Source: Cryptomeria japonica
Taxonomy: Eukaryota > Streptophyta > Pinopsida > Cupressales > Cupressaceae
DNA length: 64,000 nucleotides
Assembly: GCF_030272615.1 (NCBI RefSeq)
Contig: NC_081407.1
Location: forward strand, 98,811,897 to 98,875,896
Direction of reading: 5' to 3'
Shown: one piece after another, positions 34,100 to 45,561 of the stretch
Layout of the letters: every line of letters starts with the position of its first letter
How positions within the stretch are numbered: position 1 is the first letter of the stretch
Made by a program: the position numbers and the translations under genes
The notes under the pieces: generated by a model
The model's input: only the letters and a program-made list of their open reading frames with translations
Database searches by the model: none
Told to the model about the DNA's origin: nothing

Positions 34100-35290
34100 T
34101 TAACCTATCATAGCATTTGGGAAAGCAACCTTTAATTGTTTTCCTCTCATGGGCGGAGGCAAGGGATCCACTAAGTCTGGACCTCTTTTCCTCTTAAATA
34201 CAAAGGCCTGCTCCAATACTAGAAAAGGAGTGCCCTTCTTAACCTTCTTTTTAGGTGTTCTAAAAGATTTTTTCTTATGAGCCTTCTTATTGCCATATTC
34301 CTTCATACCTTCCTCTATAATATCCTTGTTAGGATCTCCTTTGAAAGGGACAATGACCCAAGTGGTGGTCTTATCCTCCACATCCTCTATTCTACCATCA
34401 CCTTCCATATCCATACTCTCACGTGCTCCAATACCAGAGAAAGGATCACTACTCTCTAAGGTAGAAATCCAACACTCTACTAAACCTCTGACCAAGTCTG
34501 AATGGGGGGGTGCAAGATGGTCTATTACTAACCAAGAGTTTGTGACAACTAACAGTAGAATCATCACAAGTCTTGCATCATTTCTCAAGAACTTTATAAG
34601 AATTTCTATCAATATTTGCATTGGAGTCCAATCCAATTTCCACTCGACTAGGCTCTGTCAGTTTTCCAACAGGGTTAGGAGAAACCCTTCCAAGGTTATT
34701 GACCCTGACATTGGTATGGGAGTCCAAAAGAGTATTGGCCAATACCTCTTTTATACCAGTATCACTTTTACTTCTAATCTCCTTATTAGGATCAATGGCA
34801 TTCTGAACCCTAGGTCTAGTATCATTTAACTTTTTTAATTTCTCAATGATATTTTGTCATGTGTTAAGGGTTCTGTGCTTAGGGGTGCACATGGTTTTTC
34901 CAGAAGGAAGCTCACTGAATTCAATAGCATTGGAAGGGGGCTGAGAGGCAAATGAAGAGTGATTGACCTTTTGGATCTCTTCACACATAGCATCAAGTTT
35001 GCTAATCAAGGGATTGCCAGCATCACTAAAATCATTGGAACGAGAAGGGGGAGGAACTAGAGCCGAATCTTGAAGACCATCACTCAAGTAAAGGGAATTA
35101 GGGTGATCGCCTTTCAAATTTTTAGTCAAGACCTCAAAGTAAGAAGAAGGTGGATTAGGGTTATACACAACAACATAAGAGCCAATAATCTTATTAGAAT
35201 GGGGCAAAGGGTTATTATCTTTCAAAATAGTCTCTGAATTTATAGTATCCACAAGTAAAGAATTGGAGTTACATCAAGATTAGGTGACAC
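34100..35290 (-). pseudogene. LINE ORF1, C-terminal part
   Basis: Two overlapping open stretches on the minus strand (131 and 178 codons, different frames) lie immediately upstream of ORF2 in the expected ORF1 position. The end is basic (KKAHKKKSFRTPKKKVKKG), consistent with a nucleic-acid-binding ORF1 tail. The RNA-binding front half is absent here and may be the ORF at 41592-42569. Confidence 0.6.
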
Positions 35291-38200
35291 AAACAGTTTA
35301 TGTCATGACCCTATTATGTAAGTATTATTATAAAACAATTACTACTTATTTATTTAATGTTTTTTTCTTTAACTTCTAAATATAATAGAATAAAATTCAT
35401 ATTAATAACTAAATATATATAATTGTTTTTACTAAAAACTATATTTTCAAAACTTAAAAAGATAAATAGAAAATAAGATAATTCACATAAATATATATCA
35501 AAGATAGTAATTATGAATTTATTACTTTATTCATTTTATTATAAAACAATATTTCATTCTCTTTGATTTGAAGAATATTTATTTGTTTATATAATTATCA
35601 ATGGAATGTTTATATTAAAGGTTAAGAAATACGTGCTTTAAAAAAAAGCATAAGTAATCTTTTTATGTATCAAGAACAAATTAAAAAGAAAACTAAGGAA
35701 TCAAATGAGTTGTTTGAAGTTTAAATGCAAAGCATTGTATGTGCAAAACGTGGCTAAAGTTATCGTTCTCTTTTAACAAACTATATTAATTGAAACTTAA
35801 TTTAAGCTGATGGAATTATTTTTGACTATGCTATTCCATTGGATGGAAGCTAAAAATGAAGAATAGGAATGCATGAAATAAAAGTAGAACAGCAGGAAAC
35901 CCCAATTGCTTACGTACATGGGAACTTATAAACATGTTATTGAGCGGTGAATGCTATTTTTAATTTTAAGATATATGTAATGCAAGTAGAGTTCTATTTT
36001 TAGCTCCCACGCACAGAGCCAAAGATTGATGAATTACACCAATTCTCATGAATCTTAGAGGTGTTTAGATAAGTAACTGAGGCGTGATAAAAATCCAAGA
36101 GTCGTTAGAGGAGCTCGAGTTAGGTTAGAGAAAACTAAATGAAATAAAATGTAATTTATGGCTTCTTAATGAAAACACCTCACCAGTATTGAAAAGTATG
36201 ATCACAACGATCAATGTTGCAGTAATCAGAACTGCAACCAGACTGTACCTTATCTGTCCAGATCATCAATCTTATCTTATCTTGTCTGCAGAAGCCCATC
36301 GGGAGCTAGCCATTCAAATTACTATATGTTGCATCCTTCTATGACGGTTCTACTCACTCAGAGGAGACCAACTCAGTAGATCTGTAAGCTGTCTATGGTA
36401 TTTGTGAGTATGAGAAGAAGCTCAAGCTAGATGTTTGTGTGAGGAGAAAAACGTGAACTGTCCCAGAGCAAAATGTGAGATGGGAAGCTTTTAAGGATTA
36501 CAAATTGTCAAAAATGAGAGAGCATAGTTTTATGCTAAACTTTGGGGAAAATCATTCTTATCTTCATTAGAAGAGGATGAAAAGACTGGGGATGTTGGAG
36601 AAACAAATAGAAGGGAGGCAGGGTAGTGGTTGTTGTTCGCAGTTCCACCTGTACAGAGACGTATTAAGAACATGAACAGAGGTATGATGACTTCAATCTC
36701 AAATTTAATCATTTTGTTGAGCTCATAATAAGGTTTATTACATTCTATCGTTCATAACTTCACCAAAACATAGTAGATGTTATTGGGTAGTATTCCTTGA
36801 AGTGGAATCGTATAATAGGCATATTTGATGTATTTTATATTGCTGCAACTGCGTGCTTTTACAAGATTATATTTGGGTTTTACCTAGATATGACTAAATT
36901 ATTAAGCCTTGTGAAATACAAATGGTGAATACCGGAAGGCACCATGCCATGAGAAACAGTAGCGTAGAAAGGAGGATATTCAGTTCAATAGAATATTGTT
37001 ATCTATGTTAAACAAAGACACCTTTGTGTTGCACCAAAAGGGGATGTCTTTGCAGTAGCTGTTGTAGTAAACAAGGTAATGCATGATCAACCCATAATTT
37101 TGTTTGAAGTTTAATTTAACCCTTTTGTTCATATCCGTCTTGGGCTGTCCTCCTAAATATTCCTCCCTTCTCCAATGGATATAACACATTTTATCATAAT
37201 GGCCTTACCATTTATCTCAAATCTGTGCTTTTCACTGCCCATATACAGATATATTATTCCTTTATTACTGTCAGGTAGTTGTATGTTAGTCTCTCTAGTT
37301 ATCACCGTATCAAATTAGTATCAGTCATGTTCTAGAAATTTCCTTGCATGGTCAAAACTATCTTTGGTTATTCCTTCTTGATCCCACTAAGTCTTTGAAG
37401 GTCAAATGCGCAACATGATAAGATGCCCATGCCTAGTATCTTATATAGAATTATACAGCTTTTGTTAGGCGATAGAATCTGACAATGAGATCGCCTTATT
37501 TTTTGTTAGCAAAATCATCTAGTTTATACCCTGCAATTTAATCAAATCTTTCGTAGAGACACGTAACAGGATAATGCTTTCGTGGAAATATAGATTTATA
37601 TATTTATGATGTCGGACTTCCATAATGCAGCCTTCATTATGTTACAACTGTGAATTTTATCTTAGATCTGTCACCGTTGTTAAATGTCTCTGACTCAAGC
37701 ATATTCATATCTTCATAAATATTTATCACATCCATGAAACAGTTATCTACACTTGAGGTTTCTGTCAAACATTCAATGAACTACAGTATGGTCTCAACCA
37801 ATTTTGTGTGTCAAAAGAGATTGTTAGTATGTTTTGCAGTAGTGTTCTATAATGCAAAACCTTGTGCTAGTAGTCATGATCACGTTCCTTTGATAAATCA
37901 AAGAATTCTAATGTTATTAGATTATACAGCTTGAAGAAGACATGTTTTTTATTTATATATATATGAGAGAAGATTCTGTTTAAATTACCTTTTGTCTAAG
38001 TCTTATGAGTGGGAATACAAATCATTATACAAATCATTATAGTCTTATGGAGGTTGGATATTAGGAAGGGGCTGATTGTTTTATTCGTGATCAAGAGTAA
38101 TTACCCATGATAGATCCTTAGAAAGTTTGTGAGGCTATCTGTGATAAATTTATACTTAAAAATCATGTTATGTCTCTTTCAATGTAAATGATGAGGTGTT

Positions 38201-38835
38201 GGGTTCTTTATTTAGTTGTGTTCAGGTTTCTTTTAATGATTCATGAATTAAAGGATGTAAGCGTCTTTGATATCCTTAAGTATTTCCTTAAGTATTTGGA
38301 GGTATATTTAGGAGTTAGAAAGTAATGTGTCAACCCTTGAACTATGGGAAAGGAAAATGTCATTTAATTGGTTTCATTCTTAAGATCATGAATAACCATG
38401 AATATGAAATGGTAACATGAAGATGTTTATTTTAGTATAGAATTTTTTGAGATATGGATAAGAGGATAGGATACTTTTATCATCTTTATTGACATCTCAA
38501 CTGTTAGTTGCAATTTTGTATATCTTTTAGTAATTGTACTCTTTTGTAAACTTTGATAAACTCTTCTTCATGTTGATGGACATTTATGTGTAGTTATCTC
38601 GTGATTGAAATGGTAGTCATGTGTGGATTGTATTATCGAATGATAGTGCATAAGTAGGTGCTTCTATAGGGTTTTGAGTGTCCTTGTAGAATGGTGGATA
38701 AGATTAGACTGAGTCAATTGTATGCATGTTTGCATAGATGTATTTTGTGTATTCATTGTGTTTTAATTTATGTCGGATGGGTGCAGAATATGGAGTAAAG
38801 AGAAGGGTGAGTTTCTAAAGAAGCTGAAGTCTCTT
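35291..38835. other. Segment without recognised genes
   Basis: AT-rich DNA separating the two ORF1 pieces of the LINE. Scattered open stretches of 60-70 codons have no family resemblance. I see no LTR pair or TSD here and cannot say what was inserted. Confidence 0.5.
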
Positions 38836-39333
38836 CTTAAACTCATCCGCCAGTAGTTGGCTCAAAAAGAACTTTGGCCAAAGTTTATGTTGATCTCTTA
38901 GTATATGGTTGCTAATTGAATCTTATATATTTTCACTCTCTTCCATATCTTAGTGTCTTTACAATAACATCATAGATGGTAGATACACTAAGTTGCACTA
39001 GATTCCATTCCCCGCCAATTTCAAGTTGCTAGGGAGGATTAAAAGTGGTTTATTTATTTGAGAGTTCAACATAATGAAAGCACTCTTAAACTCATCCGCC
39101 AGTAGTTGGCTCAAAAAGAACTTTGGCCAAAGTTTATGTTGATCTCTTAGTATATGGTTGCTAATTGAATCTTATATATTTTCACTCTCTTCCATATCTT
39201 AGTGTCTTTACAATAACATCATAGATGGTAGATACACTAAGTTGCACTAGATTCCATTCCCCGCCAATTTCAAGTTGCTAGGGAGGATTAAAAGTGGCTT
39301 ATTTATTTGAGAGTTCAACATAATGAAAGCACT
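38836..39333. repeat. 249-bp tandem duplication
   Basis: Two adjacent copies (38836-39084 and 39085-39333) differ at about one base (AAAAGTGGTTTATT against AAAAGTGGCTTATT). The near-identity implies a recent duplication or a conversion. The unit has no coding potential. Confidence 0.9.
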
Positions 39334-41591
39334 CTACCTCACATAAAAAATAACTAAAAATTACTTCTTGTTTTTTTTTAATCTCTAGATCATATGAGTT
39401 GGGTCACGATGTTGAATGAATTTAATTAGTTAACTTGATCTTTTTTTTTCAAAGGGTCTTTGCTAGTTGCACCATTTGAATAATATAGAAGATCTATTTT
39501 TAGTTTTATATTAAATATATTTTTAAAATCATTTTATGTTGTTTTTCAATTTTGAAGTTTTAATCTAATCCATTCTAATAAAATTTAAGCAAATTAGTAA
39601 AATATAATTAGGATCATGAGAGTCATATAAAAGAATATGTTTAGTATTTAGATTTTAATGTTATTATAATAAAATTTAAGAAATTTGATAACCCATATAC
39701 TTTCATCGTTTTAATAGATTTCAAAAGAATTATATTTAATAAAGATAAACTTTCATAAGTCAATAACTATCTAAATTAAAAAGGTAAGATAATTTTTTTA
39801 ATTTATAATAATTGAAATATTAATAAAATATATAATAAAAAATATAATTATTATATTACAAACAAATTTTTAACATTATTAATATATGCAAATTTTGATT
39901 ATATTATATTTTATTTGTGCTTATATTGAATTCTATAATATAATAGTTTTATGTATTTCTAAAATAGATTTATATAACTACATTATATAAACGGGTTCAT
40001 ATTTGATACTTATATTATCAAAATTTTGTAATCAATGACTATATATTATTGATGATTAATGAAAATAAAATAGTTAATTTAAACTAAATCTATATTTATT
40101 ACTATACAATATTAATTCATATTGCATTTAATTTTATAAAAAATGACTTTTTTTTTATTTTGCTAATATCTATTTTGATCCTTTTTATTTTACACAATTT
40201 TTTATGTAAAATTTACTATTACTTTATAATTTTCTTTTATATTAAACTTTACATTTTATAGTAAAAATTATATTATATATTCCACAATCAACTACGTATT
40301 TTATTTGATTTTATATTTTTAATTAAATTTTATTTTTTATATATTTAATATTATAATAAAAAATTTAAACTGTGAATTATATTATGTTTTATTTATATTG
40401 AATTTATTTTTTTAAAATATATTTTAATTTTTTATTGAAATCTATATTTTAGATTTTAGATTTAACATTAATCTCTATTTTATATTAAATTTCACATTTT
40501 ATATTTTACATCAAAATTTGTATTTTGTATATCAATATTTTATTTATGTAAAAATAAACATTAATTATAAAAGATATTAAAAAAAATTATTATCAAATGT
40601 TTATAATTGACATTAAATTTTAAATTTTAGATTTTTTATTTTTACATTTTAATTAATATTTTGTATAATATTTTATATCTCACTTTACATTTTAGATTAA
40701 ATTAAATATTTTATTTTCCTATGTTGAATTATATATCACAAATAATAAGGAACCAGATTTAACTTACCGAAATTTACTCTCTTTATGTTGTTCCTTCCAC
40801 AAATTTTGCTTTGCTTCCACACGAAACAGAAACCCTATACTAGAATATGTAAAACCGTGGGTAGTAAGCGAGGCATCACCCCGCTGCAGCCAATAAGGAT
40901 GGCACATGCTAATGCATACGTAGAGGGGTCGTAAAGTAAAACTCAAACCAAAACGGCTAATTAACAGATTTGACGTGAGATATTTACGGGATGTGTGAGA
41001 CTTTTTACAAGATGGGTGAGACATTCTCGGTGGGCTAGGCTCACGTAAAAATAGCTTATCGGCTAATTACATAAGCTCAAATATATGTAAACATAAGACA
41101 TCAAATGTGTTTACCAAAGACCATATGGTCAAATGCAACAATACTCATAATTTACAAGGTTGATGATAACTTGACAAAAGAAAACATTTACGCTTCCCCA
41201 AAGTGTCGTGAGAAGTGGAACCACCAAATTTGTATGAGGACCCCTAGCAACTCGAAATTGACGCTTTCCCAAAGTGCTTCATGACATGAAGAACCACCAA
41301 ATTTGCATGAGGACGCCTAGCAACTCGAAATTGACAGGGTTATTGTAATAAGATTTTGTACAATTTATATTTTCAAATTAATTTACATTTATTCATATTT
41401 AGATTTGTATATTAAAATCAATTTGTTTACATTAGAAAAACTTATTGTTAAAAAATGCAATTTCTACATTCTATAATTTTGTACCTCCAATATTTTTTCA
41501 AAATATATTTCACTATCGGCTTAACATTGCACCTCTTTTAGAAGATTAAGTGCAATTATGTACTTTAGTATTTTAAATAATAAGGAGGTCC
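39334..41591. other. Extremely AT-rich intergenic segment
   Basis: From about 39470 to 40740 the sequence is almost only A and T, with many TTTATATTTTA-like runs. A short direct repeat around CCACCAAATTTG(T/C)ATGAGGAC occurs at about 41220-41330. No gene is seen. Confidence 0.6.
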
Positions 41592-42569
41592 TTACAAATT
41601 AGCAACATTTACAGGGTTAGGTTTAGGGCTATCTCCTTTCCCATTTCTCTTAATTAGAGGGCAATTTCTCCTAACATGCCCTTCTTTTCTACACAAGAAG
41701 CGAACATTGATTCCCCCAACAAACTCAATAGGGAAACAAATTACTTTATCAGACAACTCAATTATGATTTCCTTTGGTAAATCCTTTCCGGGGTTCAATG
41801 ATACCAACATTCTAGCATCCATGCGAGGAAGAAGTGAAGTAGTTTCATCTACACAAATTACATTCCCCAAAGATTCCACAGTTTTGGGGATAACATTCCA
41901 TAGATATGGCGGAATGTTCTTAATCGAAATCCATCTAGCATGATAAAGCCATACTTTCTTTTGCGCTTGCTTTCGAATCCCAACTAATGGCCCTGAAATA
42001 GGCGGTTCCAATGGATGAAAATTGCCGCTTAACGACTTCTTTCTAGCTATTAGGGCTTTTGAAAAAAATAATGAAAAGCCCTTTTGTATCATTGTGCAAA
42101 ATGAAAAGCTAAACCCTAATTTATTACCCCATGTATTTTGGAGCCAATTGTTCATATAATTCTTAGAAGGTAACTTATCTATGTTCAGAGCCACGAGAAA
42201 GATGGCATTATTCGTCAATATAGACTTCTCAGAATTGATAACATTGAACATTCGATCATTAGGCATGACAATTAGGGCAAAGTTAGGGATAGTCTTACCT
42301 CTTCTCTCTTCGCCATCTGTAGTGTCTTCGAGTGATGCTTGGACAGTGAGGAAATTACCACCTTCTGGGATAATTGACACTTTTACAACTTGCTTGAAAG
42401 ATTTAGCGCTGCTGCAACTCTCGCCAACATCTCCGACGCCATTATTAGGTGGTTTCGAACCCATATACCAACCGCACTCATGGCCTGCATTAAATGATGG
42501 GTTGTAGTGACCTACACCCCAAGGAGGTTGGTCGTCCTTCAACCACGCGAAGCAAATGCTCACATGCAC
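41592..42569 (-). CDS. LINE ORF1-type protein (DUF4283 and CCHC-like)
   Basis: A 325-codon open frame. Residues about 115-290 resemble DUF4283, the nucleic-acid-binding part of plant LINE ORF1 and Gag-like proteins (FLVALNIDKLPSKNYMNNWL, GKDLPKEIIIEL). They are followed by a zinc-knuckle-like RFLCRKEGHVRRNC in which the first Cys of CX2CX4HX4C is Arg. The frame stops at 41592, right after a short basic linker, shorter than normal ORF1. On the minus strand it is collinear with the ORF1 C-terminal part at 34100-35290, so it is probably the front half of the same LINE, split by a 6.3 kb segment. The open frame is probably residual rather than functional. Confidence 0.7.
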   Translation of the reverse strand: MHVSICFAWLKDDQPPWGVGHYNPSFNAGHECGWYMGSKPPNNGVGDVGESCSSAKSFKQVVKVSIIPEGGNFLTVQASLEDTTDGEERRGKTIPNFALIVMPNDRMFNVINSEKSILTNNAIFLVALNIDKLPSKNYMNNWLQNTWGNKLGFSFSFCTMIQKGFSLFFSKALIARKKSLSGNFHPLEPPISGPLVGIRKQAQKKVWLYHARWISIKNIPPYLWNVIPKTVESLGNVICVDETTSLLPRMDARMLVSLNPGKDLPKEIIIELSDKVICFPIEFVGGINVRFLCRKEGHVRRNCPLIKRNGKGDSPKPNPVNVANL

Positions 42570-43560
42570 TGGACGACCTCGACTTCAAAAGTTGCAGACC
42601 CAAGAATTAACGAGTTTATTATGTCTGGAATGAGATTGAGACGTGTCACATTAACGAGCAATGGTTTTTGTATTCATTAATATTAAATGAAAAGTTATCT
42701 CATTTCACTTGATATCTAGTCAGGAGAATCATCAAGCAAATTGGGCAGGGGAAGATATTACTCTCAATGCAAAGTGTTCAAGCAAAGTGTCCCAAATTCT
42801 AGGTGAAGAATACCTAAAACAAATAATCTAGAGCATTTCCACTTCTAATTTAAAACTTTGGCTGTATTTGGAGATTTGGATTCAATTTGTTAAAAAAAAA
42901 AACTTGATTTATTCTTAAGCATTCACTATTAAATTGTATTTAAAGCTTTTTACTATGTTTGCCTAGGCACATAAATTGTGTATTGCAAAGTTACATTCTA
43001 GTAGTATGTAATATGGAATACAAACACAAGATGTCAAGAGGTTTCATTACAAGAGGGTTCTTGGTACATGTTGGAGGGTTATGCTTGTGTTTTAAGAATT
43101 AGCCCATGACATTAGATTTGCAAGGCATAATAGACATTTTCAATTTTTAAATGAAGTTATGTTTGATTTTGATTTTAGTGGACATGTTATGATGGTAGTT
43201 TTGATGGTAGTTTTGATGTTAGCATAGTGATGTATAAATTGATGTTAGTCATGAGTGTTTCTTTTTCTTAAAAAATTCAAAACAACAATGCTAAACATGC
43301 AATATCCATATTGGCATGAACCAAATGAGATTAGAGTCCACTTAAACTAGCCAATGTGTATTTGCTGTTCTAGATTAAGTTTTATTTTAATTCTATGATT
43401 CTGTCATTGACACATGAGCATCTTAAACCTCTAGCAAAGAGGCATTGCATATGAACAATGCCTTATGAATTTTTTTTACAAAATTGGAAAAGTTCTATTG
43501 TAAAGGTCATACATGGATTTTGCATTTTGTATTTTATACAAATTGAAAAATTAATTACTT
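42570..43560. other. AT-rich intergenic, perhaps LINE 5' UTR at its left
   Basis: No gene, RNA or clear repeat was seen. Confidence 0.5.
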
Positions 43561-45060
43561 AGATAATCGTATATATAGAGGTTTACATGACAATGTTCTA
43601 AAAAGAACAAACCGTTTAACTGAAACTAAAATGCTAAATACACTTAAAAAGCTAAAAACAGAAAAGCTAACTAGGCCTTCTAATTAAAGAAGCAATAGTT
43701 ACACTAATACGACAACTATGATGACCATTATCTAGAATATATAAAATATTATTTTAATACCCTCCCTAATGGTCATCACACTCAATACCCTATAGAAGAC
43801 ACTGTGGGTATTTTGATCACAAATACAAAGAACACTTTGATGTTATGGAGACCCTCTCATGATCTGCAGAATGTTAACGACCAAGAGTATTAGAAGCCGT
43901 CCAACTTGATGTAATCCTCAAAAGCTTGAAACCACTATTTTGAAGAAAAATCAGCAAACCCTACAATGAGCAACAAACACGATTTTAGCAAAAACCGCAA
44001 AAACTTTTATAGAAGAGCATTGAGCATTGATCACTCTAGCAACTCTAAAATAGACTGCAAGATACAACAGTTGCAGATGTTTCCCAACGACATCAGGTGC
44101 GACCGAAAACAAATTGCAACAAACCATGATTTTTGTGGGAAAAAAAACGTCAAACCCTAAAATAGGAACCTCCAAAAGAGAATTCATGATTTTTGAGGAA
44201 AAAATCGAAAAACCAGAATAACTAACATCCCATGTTAATTTCACGAATTACAGATAATAATTTAAAAAAAAAATTTGAAACCCCCATGAACAATTTTTAA
44301 GAAAAAAATCGTGAAAACCAACAAACAATTTTTGAAGAAAAAATCGTGAAAACCAAAAATAATTTTTTAAGGGAAAAAATTATAAACGCCAAAAATAATT
44401 TTTAAAGAAAAAGATTATTAAAACCCAAAAATTATTTTTTAAGGAAAAAATTATTAAATCCCTCCCATGATTTTTTGTGGAAAAAAAAATTAGAAAATCG
44501 GAATAATAATTTTTGTAAAAAAAATTAGTAAAACCCAGAAAAATAATTTTTTTTTTACAAAATTTTTATTATAAAAACTCAAAAATATTTTTTTTTTGGG
44601 ACCAAAAAAATTTAAAAACCCTAAACAGATAATTTGTTTTTTTGGGAAGCCAAAAAAATTATAAAAAAAACACAGCTGCTGCAAAACCAGTTCAAGAGGC
44701 CGGAATATCCAGACGTGAGTCGGGCTCACAGAAACTCACGTCCCACCATACATGAGAAATTCGACGCCCAAAAAAAACGAATAAGAACATATTCTCTGCC
44801 ACATTATTCTTGGTTGATACCTTGCGTGATATATGATCCGAGAAATGCAGGAAAGGGAGCAGACCGGGAGTAAAACAGAAGGCGTCGCCAAAAATCCGTC
44901 GCGGCTCAGAAACGGTGCGAAAAAAACACAACGCCCAGGCAACAAAACGCGGGCAGAAAAAAGCTCCAAAAAATCGCGACACCCAGAACGCACGCAAAAC
45001 ACGGGGGTTCTGATCCAGGGGAGAAAAGGCATTTATTAGGGATGATGAATAATACATTGT
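43561..45060 (-). mobile_element. Probable copia-like LTR remnant with A-rich degenerate repeats
   Basis: On the minus strand a purine-rich CCATTAGGGAGGG (about 43760-43775) leads into TATTAAAATAATATTTTA, like the polypurine tract to LTR junction of plant copia elements. A TATA-like CTATATATAC lies at 43569-43578. From about 44160 to 44680 the + strand has about ten degenerate 30-45 bp units with AAAATCGTGAAAACC or AAAAATTATTAAAACCC. A GC-richer block at 44830-45040 with CG-rich words follows. No partner LTR or TSD was identified, so the boundaries are guesses. Confidence 0.35.
44160..44680. repeat. Degenerate A-rich tandem repeat
   Basis: About ten to twelve units alternate AACCC(A)AAAATAATTTTT with GGAAAAAAATTATTAAA. 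Length varies mainly in the A and T runs. Confidence 0.75.
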
Positions 45061-45422
45061 ACTTAGAGGGTAATGGTAGCATCATATGGATTTTCCTTTG
45101 TGAATTCTATGAAAGTGCAAATAATATGTTGTATCATAAGTCATCTGTTTTTTTTATCTCAAACTTCTAATTAAAAGGTACTGTATCAAAGTTGTCTATC
45201 TTAGTTTACTGAAATGACTGTTGCCAGAATCTATTCTGTATGGGTTTTTAATTTTAATTTTTGATATATTTTAAATTTGCAATTGTTTTTTTCTCAGAAT
45301 AGAAAGTGCTGTGTCAGAGTTTCGCTAACATTTGCCATGGCTTTTCTACCGTTATGTCCTTGTTTAGAACTTATTTTAAGATTTCAGAGTTGCAGTTACC
45401 GATATTGAATTTTGAATTGCAG
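45061..45422 (+). other. Sequence before the first visible exon of ASS copy B
   Basis: It ends in acceptor ttgcag (45417-45422). No transit-peptide exon was recognised here or further left. An ATG in GCCATGGCTTTTC at about 45336 reads into a TGA before the acceptor. Confidence 0.6.
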
Positions 45423-45561
45423 CAACTAAAGTGGCATTAGTTGCCGAAGAAAGGACAGAAGCACCAAAGGAAAGAAATGGAGGAATCCGTGGAAAATTAA
45501 ATAAAGTGGTTCTGGCCTATAGTGGTGGATTAGACACGTCAGTGATCGTTCCTTGGCTGAG
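45423..45561 (+). pseudogene. ASS: ASS copy B exon with the ATP-binding loop
   Basis: 139 bp. After two bases of a split codon it reads [20 protein letters not shown], then IRGKLNKVV and [15 protein letters not shown]. The ATP-pyrophosphatase motif SGGLDTS is intact. The first ~20 residues are variable, as at the transit peptide border. Confidence 0.93.

Noticed and set aside
34290-34829. Plus-strand 179-codon open frame
   Set aside because: It is antisense to the LINE ORF1 tail and has no family resemblance; it is a shadow of the minus-strand coding.
44692-45057. Minus-strand 121-codon open frame
   Set aside because: It lies in the CG-rich block of a probable LTR remnant, overlaps open frames on both strands, and resembles no protein.
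45336-45422. First (transit-peptide) exon of ASS copy B starting at GCCATGGCTTTTC
   Set aside because: The frame meets TGA before the acceptor at 45417-45422 and does not join the exon in phase. No donor supports it.
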